Shown piece after piece: positions 1-10,392 of a stretch of 64,000 nt of DNA. The notes below the pieces were generated by a model that did not search any database, was not told where the DNA came from, and saw only the letters and a list, made by a program, of their open reading frames with translations. Location of the stretch: NCBI GenBank assembly GCA_001566295.1, contig KQ964245.1, forward strand, positions 4,035,524-4,099,523, read 5' to 3'. The translations under genes were made by a program, and so were the position numbers. The DNA comes from Microdochium bolleyi (Eukaryota > Ascomycota > Sordariomycetes > Xylariales > Microdochiaceae). Every line of letters starts with the position of its first letter. Position 1 is the stretch's first letter.

Positions 1-1340
1 GATGCAGATGCCCGGGCGTTCCGCCAGTTCATGGGGCACCTCAAGACACTCGACGAGGCGCATTCGACCGTCATCATGGTCCAGGTTGAGAACGAGCCCG
101 GCCTGCTCGGAGACTCGCGCGACGGCGGCGATATCGCCAATGCCGCGTTTAGTGAGGTGGTGCCGCACGAGCTGGTATCGTTTTTTGCGGACAGCTACGA
201 CAGCCTGTTACCGGAGGCCCAGAAGAACCTGGCGCACTTTGTTGAGAACAATCGCAGCGCCGAGGGGAAGGAGGGCAAGACCTGGGTGGAGACATTCGGC
301 CCGGGACCCAAGACAGACGAGATCTTCATGGCGTATCACTACGCCAGGTACATCAACAGTGTTGCGGAGGCGGGCAAGGCGGCGTACAATTTGCCAATGT
401 ACGTCAACGTGTGGATGAACTATGTTGGCGACAATGCAGACAACGACTTCCCAGTTGTGGCTGGCGGAGGTGGCAAACCAGGAGATTGTAAGTTCGCCCT
501 ACCCTTCTTGCCCAAACTCGTTGAATGAAATTGATGACGGATCTTGCTCCTAACACGTAACACGTAGACCCTTCTGGCGGATGTGTGCCTGACGTCCTCG
601 ACATCTGGCAGCGCTTCTGCCCCAAGCTTGACTTCTTCTCGCCCGACATCTACCTCAACAACTACGGCGATGCGTGCGGCCAGTACCGCCACCGGGGCCA
701 GCCGCTGTTCATCCCCGAGCAGCGCCGGGACGAGTACGGCGCGCGCCGGATCTGGGTCGCGTACGGCAGCCACGCCGCGCTGGGCGTGTCGCCCTTCGGC
801 ATCGACACGCTCGAGCCCAGCACGAACCCGTTCACGAGGCACTACGCGCTGCTCGACTCGGTGTCCGCACACGTGCTCGAGGCTCAGCGGCGGCCGTGTT
901 CCTCCGTGGGGTTCTTCTTTGACGAGCTGACCCCGAGCGGCAAGGAGACCGCCGAGCCGATTGTCAGGCACTGGGCTGGGTTCGAGCTGACCATCAAGCG
1001 GGCGTTTGTGTTTGGCCGCCCGGGTCCTGGTGCAGGCATGGTCATCCACAAGGGCGACGGCAAGTTCCTGCTCGTCGGCTGGGGGTTCCTGGTCTCGGCG
1101 CGCTCGCTGGACCCGAGGGCGACGTTCACGGGGATTCTGAAGTTCGAGGAGAAGACGGTCGTCGACAGGAGCACGGGCGAGCTGAGGACGGCGCGGATGC
1201 TCAACGGCGACGAGACGCGCAGCGGACAGTTCGCGCAGATGCCCAACGAGGACCCGGACTATGGCGGGTTCCCCATCTGCGTGACGATCCCGGCGCGGAC
1301 AATGATTGCGGAGTTGCAGTTCTATTGCATCAAAGAATGA
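1..1340 (+). CDS. GH35 beta-galactosidase-like protein with DUF5597 C-terminal domain (5' end outside window)
   Basis: This is the 3' part of a glycoside hydrolase family 35 enzyme that would hydrolyse terminal beta-galactosides. The frame is open from base 1, so the N-terminus lies outside the window. Exon 1 ends at 487; the intron is 488-567 (GTAAGT donor, CTAAC branch at 550-554, TAG acceptor); exon 2 runs 568-1340. Joining them gives GDYPSGGCVPDVLDIW across the junction. The acid/base glutamate is visible in QVENEPG (about base 85) and the likely nucleophile in LFIPEQ (about base 708). The tail (GKFLLVGWGFLV through GGFPICVTIPARTM) matches the DUF5597 domain found behind GH35 catalytic barrels in bacteria and fungi. 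Whether it has a signal peptide cannot be seen here. Substrate is inferred from the family only. Confidence 0.88.
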
Positions 1341-2895
1341 GGGACTTAAGAGGGCGGCGGGGGGCGTTTCCCGGGTTGTGCGTCCTCTAATGAGATAGAA
1401 TGACTGACAGCAAGTACAGCGACCGTCCGTATTTGATCATGTCTTGCAGGCTTCTTCGTGACCCTGGATGCGCTCGTGCCTGCATCTTACAGAGCAATGC
1501 GCGTTCTTGGAAGATGCCGACTGGTAGCACGACAAAGATGACGGGCACACATGAGAGCGGCCCGTAGGGTCCGAGGTGTTCCTGGGCCTGTCAAATATCA
1601 GCTTCGTCTCACCTTGGCAATCACAGACGTCGACCACTCAGATGTGCTGCACTGTTGCACATGGAAGGACGAGCATGACTGCGAATCTCGCTTGTGTTTT
1701 GTGGCGGCCAATCTGACACAGGGGCAGCCGAGTTGTCAGCCATCGCCTCAGAATCCTGCTTCCACAGTCCCGCAATCAGGACATGACTGCGGGGCAGGTA
1801 TTGGCTGCCGTCGATGAGCAGGACCAGACTTGGGAACATGTTTGAGATGTGAGAATTGTGCAAGAGGGCTGCTCCACGGTGGCGGCCCTACGCAGACCGC
1901 CTCATCCACATCTCCGAGACTTCCAGCGCGGCAGGCCTGAGTTTAGTGGCATACACATGAAAGCCGCGCGACAACTCCAGCGAATGAGGTGGTTGCATCA
2001 AGCGCCCGTGGCGGCTACGCTACCGTGGTCTTGCGCCCACGGTCTTGGACATCCGGAGTACCTACGCGTACGGCTTCCCTATGGCATGGTGGCGTGGGGC
2101 ACCACGAAAACGGGAGTGCGGGTGTGTCTAAAAACAATGCCGCCACCAACGGTGATAAGCGCGAGTTGGAGCGCACGCGAGCTGGAAGCCCGATCCAGTG
2201 ATGATAGGCCAAGAACCGAGCAAGTCGAGGCGAGTCTTCAGCCCTGGCGCGTATTCCTTCGACGCTCGGGAAGGAATGCGGGTATGCTGATCGAGGTGCT
2301 CAGGGAAGAGACAGACAGGCGAGATGGGTATCTGTCTCCTTCACGCCTCTCGGCCGTGTTTCCCATGGCGACATGGCAGGGCCTGCCCTGCTGGGACTCA
2401 CTGGGCTCACCCGTCGGACAAGCTCGGGTCCTTGCCGCTTCGGGTATCTAGGACAGGCAGTACTCCATATAATGCTTGAGACTGCTGACTGGCAAGCTCG
2501 TCGGTCTGGATGGAGCATCGCGCCCGTGAGGAACACCGGACTCCAGCGAGATGGAGCCTCAGATGGGGTGTTTACCTGCTGGCCTTGCTGGATGCTGGGG
2601 CCGCCCCTTGTAACGGCTATCTGACAGTCCGGTGCGTGCCCTGTGACTCGGTAGCCGCCGCCGCTAACGACTTAGCATGCGCTGGGGGCTCCCAAGCCGC
2701 GACGCTTACTGTAAGCAGAAGTTTAGTCCCTCCAACCTACACCAGGGGTTTTGGGGTCCCTTGTGGCTTCCTCTTTGTCAACGTGGGCTGTTCTCTGAAA
2801 CTTGGAAATCTGTTGACAATGCCCAGCACCCGGAAGCATCATCAGGAGGACAAAGGGGCGTCCGCTTGTGCCAGACTCGGCAGACTGTAGCGTAC

Positions 2896-2923
2896 GTTCT
2901 GCGTTCTGCGTTCTGCGTACTGC
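2896..2923. repeat. Short tandem repeat, 4 x 7 bp
   Basis: Three exact copies of GTTCTGC followed by one copy with a single change (GTACTGC). It lies in the gene-free stretch, so length variation would not affect a protein. Confidence 0.8.
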
Positions 2924-3652
2924 GCATGCCGGCCGGTGCTGCCCCTGGCCGAGAAAATGCAGCTCTGCCGAATCTGGCAATTTCTCCCAATCTGGCAGCC
3001 TGCACCGCAGCCCGTAACAATATCCTTGTCCTCCCAGCTCTCTTTCGTGCTCAGCCCTCCCAGGAACAGCACAGCCGGGGGCGGCCCCCAGCTCTGTGCC
3101 CACCCTCCATGTCAGCCTTAGCCCAAAGTCAAATCCCAGGATCCCAGGTTTCCAGGAAGCCGCCGTCCCCATTGCCCCAGGCTCCCGCATGAGATACTTA
3201 CCTCAAGGTCCCTTGAGGCAATTGTCGACGGCTCGGGGCTCCCCGCTACGACTGAACAAGAACCTGTTGGTCTTTGGGGGGGCAATGGCAAGCGAATCCT
3301 TCCTGCCGCCACCACGCATCTTGTAAGTTGCCGAGGCGCGGCTGCTGGGAGCCGTGAGATCAGGCTTGAATTAAACCATCCAGCGACGTCCACTCATACA
3401 TGATTACAGCCTCTCTCGTCTCGTAGGACTGCATATCCCTACCAGATGTATCATCCACAGAAGCAGGGGGGGGGCCTGTATCCAGACCCCAGAAGGCTTG
3501 AGCCACTGCTGACTTCTTCCTGCTCACCCCCTCGCTACGGACCCGCCAACGGTACCCTGGCATTGGGCCTGCACTTCAACTTATCGTGGGATTTCGGCCC
3601 CCGGGATCTCTGCTGCCTTTCCTGACTCTCGGCTTTCTTCTTCTTCTTTCTC

Positions 3653-3658
3653 CACGTG
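3653..3658. promoter_or_regulatory. CACGTG E-box after a CT-rich tract
   Basis: A perfect palindromic CACGTG sits about 240 bp upstream of the ATG at 3899, directly behind a pyrimidine tract (about 3620-3652) typical of fungal promoters. CACGTG is the core site of bHLH factors such as Cbf1. Use at this gene is inference. Confidence 0.35.
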
Positions 3659-3898
3659 GACACCGTTCTTAATCAGCCTCTCCGTCGTGGTCTCGCCTTC
3701 CTTCTTTGCGACAGCAGCAACTTCGCCAGCCGTTGATCGCCCACCTTAATGCCTTGTTCGAGCTAGACGAGCATTCGCCAAGGATCCTTCACTGCCACCG
3801 TGCTCTGGTCTTCACGCTCGCTCAACCATACCTGGCACCACCAGGGGAGAATCATAAATATTCGAAAAGACCATTGCGAAAGCAGATAAAACACAACC

Positions 3899-4910
3899 AT
3901 GGAGGTCGTTCCGCACCACCAGGGCATCGAGGTCTACGAACGGCCGCCCCCGTCCGCCACACAGCACTCGACGACCTCGACAACACCGCCGCCGCCGAGC
4001 CAGTTTCCGCAAGAGCAGGCGTACGACCCTTACCACAAGTACCCGCAGTCCGCGGTCACATACGACGGCACAACGCCGCACGGCACGCTGCCGCAACCGC
4101 CGCCTAGCCAGTACTACCCGGACTCGGCGCCAGATGCCTACCAGAAGAAGAAGAAGTCGTGGGTGCTGCCTGCGATAGTGGGCGTCCTCGTCGCCATCCT
4201 CGTCGGTGCCGCCGTCGGAGGAGGTCTCGGGGCGTCTCTGAAGAGCTGCGAGAGCAACCTGGCGTGAGTCTAAAATACACAGTCCAAGCCATGTAAGCAA
4301 AGTATCACCAATGCTGACCGTGTCTGTCTCATACCGCAGGTTCGCAAAGGAACAGCAGTCCAGTGGCTCAGGCACCGGGGGCAGCGCAGTGGGTAACAGC
4401 GGTTCGGGGCCCGCGACCAAGACGACAGCCTCGACGACCACAATCACCCTGACGGCCGGCTCGACGCAGGCGACCGACGCCGACGGCCTCGCGATCGGCT
4501 ACGCGCCCATCTCGCCCGACCGGGTCGGCGTGCTGTCCGACACGTGCAACAAGCTGGGCGGCAACGAGTCGGCGACGTCGTACGACGAGAAGTTCAGCAC
4601 GCTGTGCGACGCCGACATTGGCAACGGCCCCAAGAAGAACGAGAAGGGCGAGACCATCTACCTGGCCGACCTCGTGGGCATCGTGGCGTACAGCTACAAG
4701 GACTGCCTCAACGCCTGCTCGAGCTTCTCGTCCTTCTCCCAGATAGCCGGCGTACCGACGCGCTGCAAGGCCTTCACCTTCCGCACGGGGCTCGCGGGTT
4801 CGTGGACGGGCTTCAAGAGCGCCAACTGCTGGCTCAAGAACAGCACCGCGTACATCACGAGCTATACTCAGTGCAAAGGCTGTATCAGCGGAGAGCTGCA
4901 GCCCAAATAG
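3899..4910 (+). CDS. Single-pass membrane protein with proline-rich N-terminus and cysteine-containing C-terminal domain
   Basis: The product is about 312 residues. Exon 1 is 3899-4263, the intron 4264-4339 (GTGAGT, GCTGAC branch, CAG), exon 2 4340-4910; the split codon restores Ala. Residues 1-80 are Pro/Tyr/Gln-rich and look disordered. A basic KKKK run at about 83 precedes one strongly hydrophobic helix (WVLPAIVGVLVAILVGAAVG). A Ser/Thr/Gly-rich stalk then leads to a C-terminal region with spaced cysteines (DTCNK, TLCD, DCLNAC, TRCKAF, NCWLK, QCKGC). The basic run before the helix suggests N-terminus in the cytosol and cysteine domain outside. The cysteine pattern recalls PAN/Apple-like domains of fungal surface proteins, but I cannot assign a family. 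Function unknown; a cell-wall or surface sensor role would be a guess. Confidence 0.8.
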
Positions 4911-5383
4911 AGCCCAAGACCTTTTGTTCTACACTTGATTCTTTTGCTCTTTGCTGTCCGAGTCGATATGTTGTGGCAATTTCACCAGCCAGTGTACATA
5001 GGAGGTTTCATTTCAGCCGTCCAAGATTTCTGTTACCCGCAGCGTTCTTTCACTTTCTCCCCACACGTTGATGCACATCACTCAACGCAGCTAGAAGTCA
5101 TTTCTAAAACACTTCCAATCTCAAGAGGGCATCATTGGTTCCGAACAAGACGAAGTGTCACGTTACATTGATGTTGTTTCCCGACCGAGTTCAGCTTTTG
5201 ATCTGTCATGACCTGGAGTACAGGGACAATTTGCAGTCTCAGAGCAGGCCTGGGATGGTCGTCATTCAGAGTAGAGTCGCCTGGCTTCTCTCCTACACAC
5301 GCAAAATGCTTCCCCCGTATGCTATCTTTAATCTCTACAGTAGCCACGTCCGCTGGGGGTGCCATGCAATCTCACCGGAGTCT
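4911..5383. other. Intergenic region between convergent genes
   Basis: About 470 bp separate the stop codons of the membrane-protein gene (+) and the permease gene (-). It should hold both 3' untranslated regions. I see no further gene. Confidence 0.6.
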
Positions 5384-6988
5384 TCACTTGGTCGCTTTCA
5401 CTCTCTTCTCGTCCTCCCGCTGTCCCTTGGACGACACGTCCTCCTCACTGACCACCTTGCCGAGCGCCTCCACCTGCTGCACGACTCCGCCCTCGCCACC
5501 GGCTGCGCTCCCCTCGCCCACGAACCCGTGCACCATGATGTCCGGGTTCCTGCCGACGTAGAACCTGATTCCCAGCATCGCGACGATGCTCCCCACGCAG
5601 AACGCCGCCGCGAGGGGGAACCCGATGGGGTACCGCGGGGAGTCGCTGACGCGCCAGGCGGCGAGCGGGATCGTCGCGTGGCCGACGTAGACGAGCGTGA
5701 CGGCCGCGCCGACGAGGACGGACCGCGCCTCGGGCTCCCGGCGCAGCACGTCGCCGATCCACGCGAGCAGCGCGTAGCCCCAGGCCGCCGTCGCAAAGGA
5801 CAGGAAATAAAACGTCATGATGGTCGCGTGCGAGCCCGCCGGCCACGCGGCGAGCACGCTGGTCGCCACGAGGTGCAGCAGCGCCGCGCCGCACGAGACC
5901 TGCCACCGCCACCCCTTGCGGTCGCTGAGCGCGTTGAGCGCAATGTTGCACACGATCGAGAGCCCGTAGCCGCCCAGCGGGATCAGGTTGACGTCGTACA
6001 CCGAGTACAGCGGCCGGCTCGTCATGGCCGGGTCCTGCACGCCCTTGAGGTACAGCAGGAAGTACGCGTTGGAGCGCTGCGCCCAGGCGAACTGCAGGTA
6101 CGCGGCCAGGAAGAGGTACGAGACGGGGCTCTGGAAGGTGTGCTTGATCCGCCGGAACAGGGTGCGGGCCGTGATCATCTCGGCCGTCTTGGTGCCCGCG
6201 CCGGCCATGCGCGAGCGGGCCAGCGCCCGCTCGGCGTCCGTGAGCCACAGCGCCCGCGTGTACCCGGGGGCGTCGGGGATGACGAGCAGGCCGGCGACGC
6301 CCCAGACCATGGTGATGATGCCCGAGATGATGAAGAGCCACTGCCACCCGGCCAGCCCGCCGACGCCGTTCATGTCGCGGTACAGCGCGGCCTGCAGGGT
6401 GCCGAGGAACATGTTGCCGGCGACGCCGCTGACGCCGAAGATGGCGAGCCGGACGCCGAGCTCCGACGGCGTGTACCAGTTGAAGATGAGGTTGACAATG
6501 CCGGGCCACGACGTCGCCTCGAAGACGCCCAGGAAGAAGCGCAGGATGAAGATGGTCTGCGCGTTGGGCGCCTTGTAGATGGCGAGCGTGAAGGCGCCCC
6601 AGATGGTCTCGCACAGCGGCAGCCAAAGCGAGGGCCGCACGCGCGTCTGGATCATCTGCGAGGGCACAATGAACAGGGCGTACCCGATCGAGAAGTAGGT
6701 CGTGAACTCGACCAGCTCGTTGCCGTAGAGGGACAGGGCCTCCTTCATGCCGGACACGTACGCCGCCGTCGTCGCGGACTGGTCCATGTCCTTGAGCAGG
6801 CCGGCGATGAAGGCCCAGCTCAGGAGCAGGATGTCGAGCTTGAGGACCAGCACTCGCTCAGGATCGCGGAAGTACGGGATCGCCTTGCCCAGCCACGGCC
6901 ACGACGGCTCGTGTGCTACCTCAGGGGCCGCTGCCTCCGGGACCGGGCTGGGGGAACCGGTTGCGGGTGAAGTCGAGATTTGTGCCAT
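5384..6988 (-). CDS. MFS permease of the anion:cation symporter (Dal5/Soa1/Liz1-like) family
   Basis: A 534-residue plasma-membrane transporter encoded by one exon. It has about 12 hydrophobic segments with cytosolic tails. The layout matches fungal ACS-family carriers for small organic anions (allantoate, nicotinate, pantothenate, biotin precursors, sulfonates). Supporting stretches are DMDQSATTAAYVSGMKEAL after helix 1, the FILRFFLGVFEATSWPG segment in helix 4, and the long loop after helix 6 (WLTDAERALARSRM). The start is the ATG at 6988-6986. It is divergently transcribed from a TauD-type dioxygenase gene 1.47 kb away. Yeast Soa1, a member of this family, carries sulfonates, so a sulfonate substrate is attractive, but substrate cannot be read from the sequence alone. 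Confidence 0.85.
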   Translation of the reverse strand: MAQISTSPATGSPSPVPEAAAPEVAHEPSWPWLGKAIPYFRDPERVLVLKLDILLLSWAFIAGLLKDMDQSATTAAYVSGMKEALSLYGNELVEFTTYFSIGYALFIVPSQMIQTRVRPSLWLPLCETIWGAFTLAIYKAPNAQTIFILRFFLGVFEATSWPGIVNLIFNWYTPSELGVRLAIFGVSGVAGNMFLGTLQAALYRDMNGVGGLAGWQWLFIISGIITMVWGVAGLLVIPDAPGYTRALWLTDAERALARSRMAGAGTKTAEMITARTLFRRIKHTFQSPVSYLFLAAYLQFAWAQRSNAYFLLYLKGVQDPAMTSRPLYSVYDVNLIPLGGYGLSIVCNIALNALSDRKGWRWQVSCGAALLHLVATSVLAAWPAGSHATIMTFYFLSFATAAWGYALLAWIGDVLRREPEARSVLVGAAVTLVYVGHATIPLAAWRVSDSPRYPIGFPLAAAFCVGSIVAMLGIRFYVGRNPDIMVHGFVGEGSAAGGEGGVVQQVEALGKVVSEEDVSSKGQREDEKRVKATK

Positions 6989-8412
6989 GTTGAGATGTTG
7001 CGACGGCGTTGGACCTTCTCCAGGGTGTCGGGTCCCGTCGGAAATTCTCGAGGGTGGTGAACTGGAGCAGATACGCTGACTGCTCTGAGTTCAACCGAGC
7101 TCGTGTGTCGACTTCAATGCCTCGTAGATCTGGGGTCAACCGCCAGCTTATAAGTCCGGAACCCAGCAAGTGTAGTTCATATGCTTATTCTCCCGAAGGA
7201 GTGAATTGAGAATTGACGCCGTCTCGGGCCTGTGATGTCGTGATTGCCATCCACAGTTGCATTGCCTCAAATGCTCCATTTCGCGGGTGATACGTCGGAT
7301 CTTGTCCGACGGGATGCAGGGTGCCACTCGGTGCCACTCGCCACGAGGGCCGCTCTCGCCCGGAGCACCGGCTTCGGCCCCGACAAAGGCCAAGAGTGAC
7401 TGATAAAGCCGGCATTATGCAGGCAGGAGAGCCAGGGTCCTCAGGCGGAACGGGAACACCTAACGGGGTTTGCAAGGTTTGACATCCAGAAGACGAATCT
7501 TGTCTTTCAAACTTGCAGCAATACCCTAAACAGAAAACAGCCTCTCAGACAGTCATTTGCTGTATAGTTGGATATCTGCGCACCTGTCTGGCCACCTACA
7601 TCCGCTGTTTTGTCAAGCCACCAACCCGGCGGACCTAGCTGCGCACGTCCAAGCTGCGAATTTTAAGCAATCGCATTTGTTGCGCTCGACCGGCAGATTA
7701 TGCAGCGTAGGCAAAGACGTAAGCAGTGGCCAGGCAGATACATACGTTATGGTGGAAGAATCAACCAGTCGAATATCAGAACGCCTAAACGATATAGTGC
7801 ATGCATGCATCAAGCAGGTAGTAACACAAGATCACCTTTGGTCCGATCCGACGGGCACTTCAAGAGCAAGCCTTATCTTGGTTGGCAAAAGGTGGTTGGG
7901 CCCTGCAATCGCAGTGACCAACTATGCAAGTCGACATTGGCGGAGCCGTTGACACCATCCCACGATGAGGGCATTGGCTGGAGAAAAGCTTGGTACGGGG
8001 GTCACCCGGTCTTGGCCACCACCCAAGCACGACTAGCACTTTCGGAATCCCGGGGATTTCCCAGAGGCGCGTTGTGCTCGGGCACATCTTCCAGCAACGC
8101 CGCACAGCGGAGTTCCCAAAGCGGCAATTCTGGTCGGCCTTGGCTGCGACTATATCCAGATAGCACCATCGCACGCAATGGGCCGCTGGTCACTTTCCAC
8201 CTCGAGTACCAACACAGCATGCACGACTGCATGTCCTGCCGAGCATTCGCATAATTTGGGGCTACAAGCAGTTGCAACGCAGTCGGTTGTCCAATCGCGC
8301 GCACAGAATCAGAACACTGCAGTATACTCCAGCACTCGATTTAAGAACAGCGTAAGCCTCCAACACGACCCGCATTATAGACCGGGAAAGAGCTCCGTGC
8401 CAGCATATACAA

Positions 8413-8418
8413 TATAAA
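8413..8418 (+). promoter_or_regulatory. TATA box of the TauD-like gene
   Basis: TATAAA lies 40 bp upstream of the ATG at 8458, which implies a very short 5' leader. Confidence 0.5.
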
Positions 8419-8432
8419 GTACCCTAGGGTAC
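8419..8432. promoter_or_regulatory. Perfect 14-bp palindrome (GTACCCTAGGGTAC)
   Basis: The sequence equals its own reverse complement with no spacer. It directly abuts the TATA box and lies 25 bp before the ATG. The position near the presumed transcription start fits an operator or initiator-overlapping protein site. No known factor is assigned. Confidence 0.35.
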
Positions 8433-8457
8433 ACAACACGCACCTGCGGAAATCGCC

Positions 8458-9704
8458 ATGTCAGAGCCACTCTACCCGAATTACTTGCCAAACCGTCCAG
8501 AGGGCTTCCACCCCACCGTCGATGTCCCTTACTTCGACGCCGAAGAGCCCGGCCTGCGGGCCGACCCGGCCAAGCCTCACCTCACAAAGGCAGGGGTCGT
8601 GATTGACCACATCACGCCCCGGATAGGATCCGAGGTTGCGGGCGTGCAGCTCACCAGTCTAACGGCAGAGGGTTTGGATGAGGTGGCTCTGTTAGCTGCC
8701 GAGAGGGGGGTGTTGGTATTTGTATGAGTCTCACGTTTCGAACTACAACGTGAGAACCGTTGCTGATACTGCCGACACTGAGTTCAGCGAGACCAAGACT
8801 TTGCAGACGTGGGCTTCGACAAGCAGCGGGAGATTGTGAGCCATTATGGGCCACTCCACCAGGTTTGTGAAGACTATCTTGTTCCGGAGTCGACCAGACA
8901 TTCTTCCGGGAAGCTCCTACTAATACTCGAGTGTCAAAAAAGCATCCCACGATGGGTTACCCAGAAGGCACAGGCCCTGAGTTCCACGTTGTATACGCAG
9001 ACGAGAAGGCGTAAGTGCGGCACCCTCAAGTTCTGTCTCACATCTCCTATGTCCCGCATGTGGTTCCTGACTGGCCAAAATACTTGCCGTTTAGGGGTAA
9101 TTTGAGAAATCTTCTGGGCCCGCGCACATCCTATGACCTCTGGCACATCGACCAGACCTTCACGCCCAATACTCCCTCGACCACGTTCTTCTGGGTCCTC
9201 GAAAAGCCAGCATCCGGCGGGGGCGACACGGCATTCACGTCCCTTACGCACGCCTACGCCGCCTTGTCCCCGGCGTTCCGCGGCACGTTGGCGTCCCTGA
9301 GGCTACTCCACACGTCCGCGTCGGTCGGCGAGGTCGCGCGCCTCGGCACGGAGCGCGCGCTGCGCGAGGCCGTTAGCACAACGCACCCGCTCGTGATCCG
9401 GCACCCGGTGACACGCGAGCCGTCGCTGTTCGTGAACCCGGCCATGGCGAGGGCCGTGGAGGGGTTCCTGCCGGAGGAGTCGGAGCACCTGCTCAAGTTC
9501 CTGCACGAGCATATCCGCAGCCTGGACTTTGGCTGTCGTGTCAAGTGGGAGCCTCGGACAGTGGTGGTGTGGGACCAGCGGTGCACCGCGCACACGGCGG
9601 TGCCGGACTTTCGGGACGGCGAGAGGAGGCATATGGTCCGGATGATCCCGTACGGCACGAGGCCGGCGCCAGCGTTCCCGGAGCTGCATACGACACCGCA
9701 ATAA
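8458..9704 (+). CDS. TauD/TfdA-family 2-oxoglutarate/Fe(II) dioxygenase (sulfonate dioxygenase-like)
   Basis: Four exons: 8458-8721, 8788-8862, 8943-9010 and 9095-9704, giving 338 residues. The introns are 66, 80 and 84 nt; the second has a TACTAAT branch and the third a CTGAC branch. Joined exons read GVLVF-RDQDFADVGF, GPLHQ-HPTMGYPEG and YADEKAGNLRNLLGPR, the expected order of this family. Iron ligands are the HxD pair in LWHIDQTF (His153, Asp155) and the distal His in CTAHTAVPDF; the 2-oxoglutarate-binding Arg is in the RRHMVRM segment. Such enzymes oxidise taurine or other sulfonates (or related substrates) to release sulfite. The neighbouring divergent ACS permease supports an uptake-plus-oxidation unit. 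The precise substrate is unknown. Confidence 0.88.
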
Positions 9705-9903
9705 CGTAGACAGTAACGGGAGTGGAGCGCAGGAGTGAGGGATGTTCAAGATGCATTCGGATTTCGATGATGTTTCTTGTCTCTAATAGCTATTCTTGCG
9801 ATGATGTTTTGTTTGGCCGCTCTTCCGCTTCCACTGTAGGGATCTTCTCAAAGCCGTTTCCTTCCACGGTGGGTGTTCCTGAAGGCGACCTCCGCCAAAG
9901 AGC

Positions 9904-10392
9904 TCAAGCGACCTTAAACTTGACGGTCTGCGTCTTCACCCCAACTTCAGCAATGAAGAAACCCCTCAGTACAGCCACCCAGACCGTCAGGCCCATGTTC
10001 TGCCAGTCACTTGCCGCCCACGCCGCCGGGTGCAACATCCCCCTGGTGCTCAGGGACTCGATCATGATGGCGATGAGCGCGAGGTCCACAGCCAGCACAG
10101 ATCCCTGGACAACCCTCCAGACCGTAGCGTCCCTCGTCACGCGGAGTAGCACCGTGGCAGTGAGGGCGATGGATATGTATAGTGCGCCCATCTGGTTGAC
10201 CAGTGCATCGTGACCGGCGTTACGGGCGCCGCCGACACTGGCCGGGACCAGGGCTTCGTAGATCGCTCCGGGAGCCACGAAGGCGGCGGCGACGGTGGCC
10301 CAGGTAATGGTGGCGTCGGCCCATGTGAACCAAATCCGATACACGGGGTGCATGTATGTGATGACTCTTGTCGTCGTTGAGGAGGGCTCCAT
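9904..10392 (-). CDS. Small four-helix membrane protein (DUF7704-like)
   Basis: A 162-residue integral membrane protein with no intron. The ATG at 10392-10390 (MEPSSTTTRV) is chosen because the longer open frame begins with a non-ATG codon. Four hydrophobic segments follow (near residues 20-42, 65-85, 95-115 and 135-155), with the text VYRIWFTWADATITWATV at the first and GLTVWVAVLRGFFIAEVGV at the last. This resembles short fungal membrane proteins grouped as DUF7704, whose function is not known. It is tail-to-tail with the dioxygenase gene, with stop codons only 199 bp apart. Confidence 0.72.
   Translation of the reverse strand: MEPSSTTTRVITYMHPVYRIWFTWADATITWATVAAAFVAPGAIYEALVPASVGGARNAGHDALVNQMGALYISIALTATVLLRVTRDATVWRVVQGSVLAVDLALIAIMIESLSTRGMLHPAAWAASDWQNMGLTVWVAVLRGFFIAEVGVKTQTVKFKVA

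Larger units (their letters stand above)
1341..3898. other. Gene-free interval, about 2.6 kb
   Basis: No open frame here looks like protein: overlapping frames on both strands are Arg/Ser/Pro-rich and carry no family motif. It holds the 3' region of the beta-galactosidase gene, a degenerate 7-bp tandem repeat (2896-2923), and a pyrimidine-rich stretch with an E-box shortly before the membrane-protein gene at 3899. I see no transposon ends. Confidence 0.6.
6989..8457. other. Divergent promoter region between permease and TauD dioxygenase genes
   Basis: 1.47 kb with no protein-like frame. It carries both promoters. The right end has a TATA box (8413-8418) and a perfect 14-bp palindrome (8419-8432). 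I searched by eye for the CYS3/MetR-type site ATGRYRYCAT and for CACGTG and saw neither in perfect form. Confidence 0.55.

Noticed and set aside
5135..6970. 611-residue plus-strand frame opposite the permease gene
   Set aside because: It is the antisense shadow of the ACS permease: Arg/His/Ala-rich composition from GC-rich third positions and no family motif.
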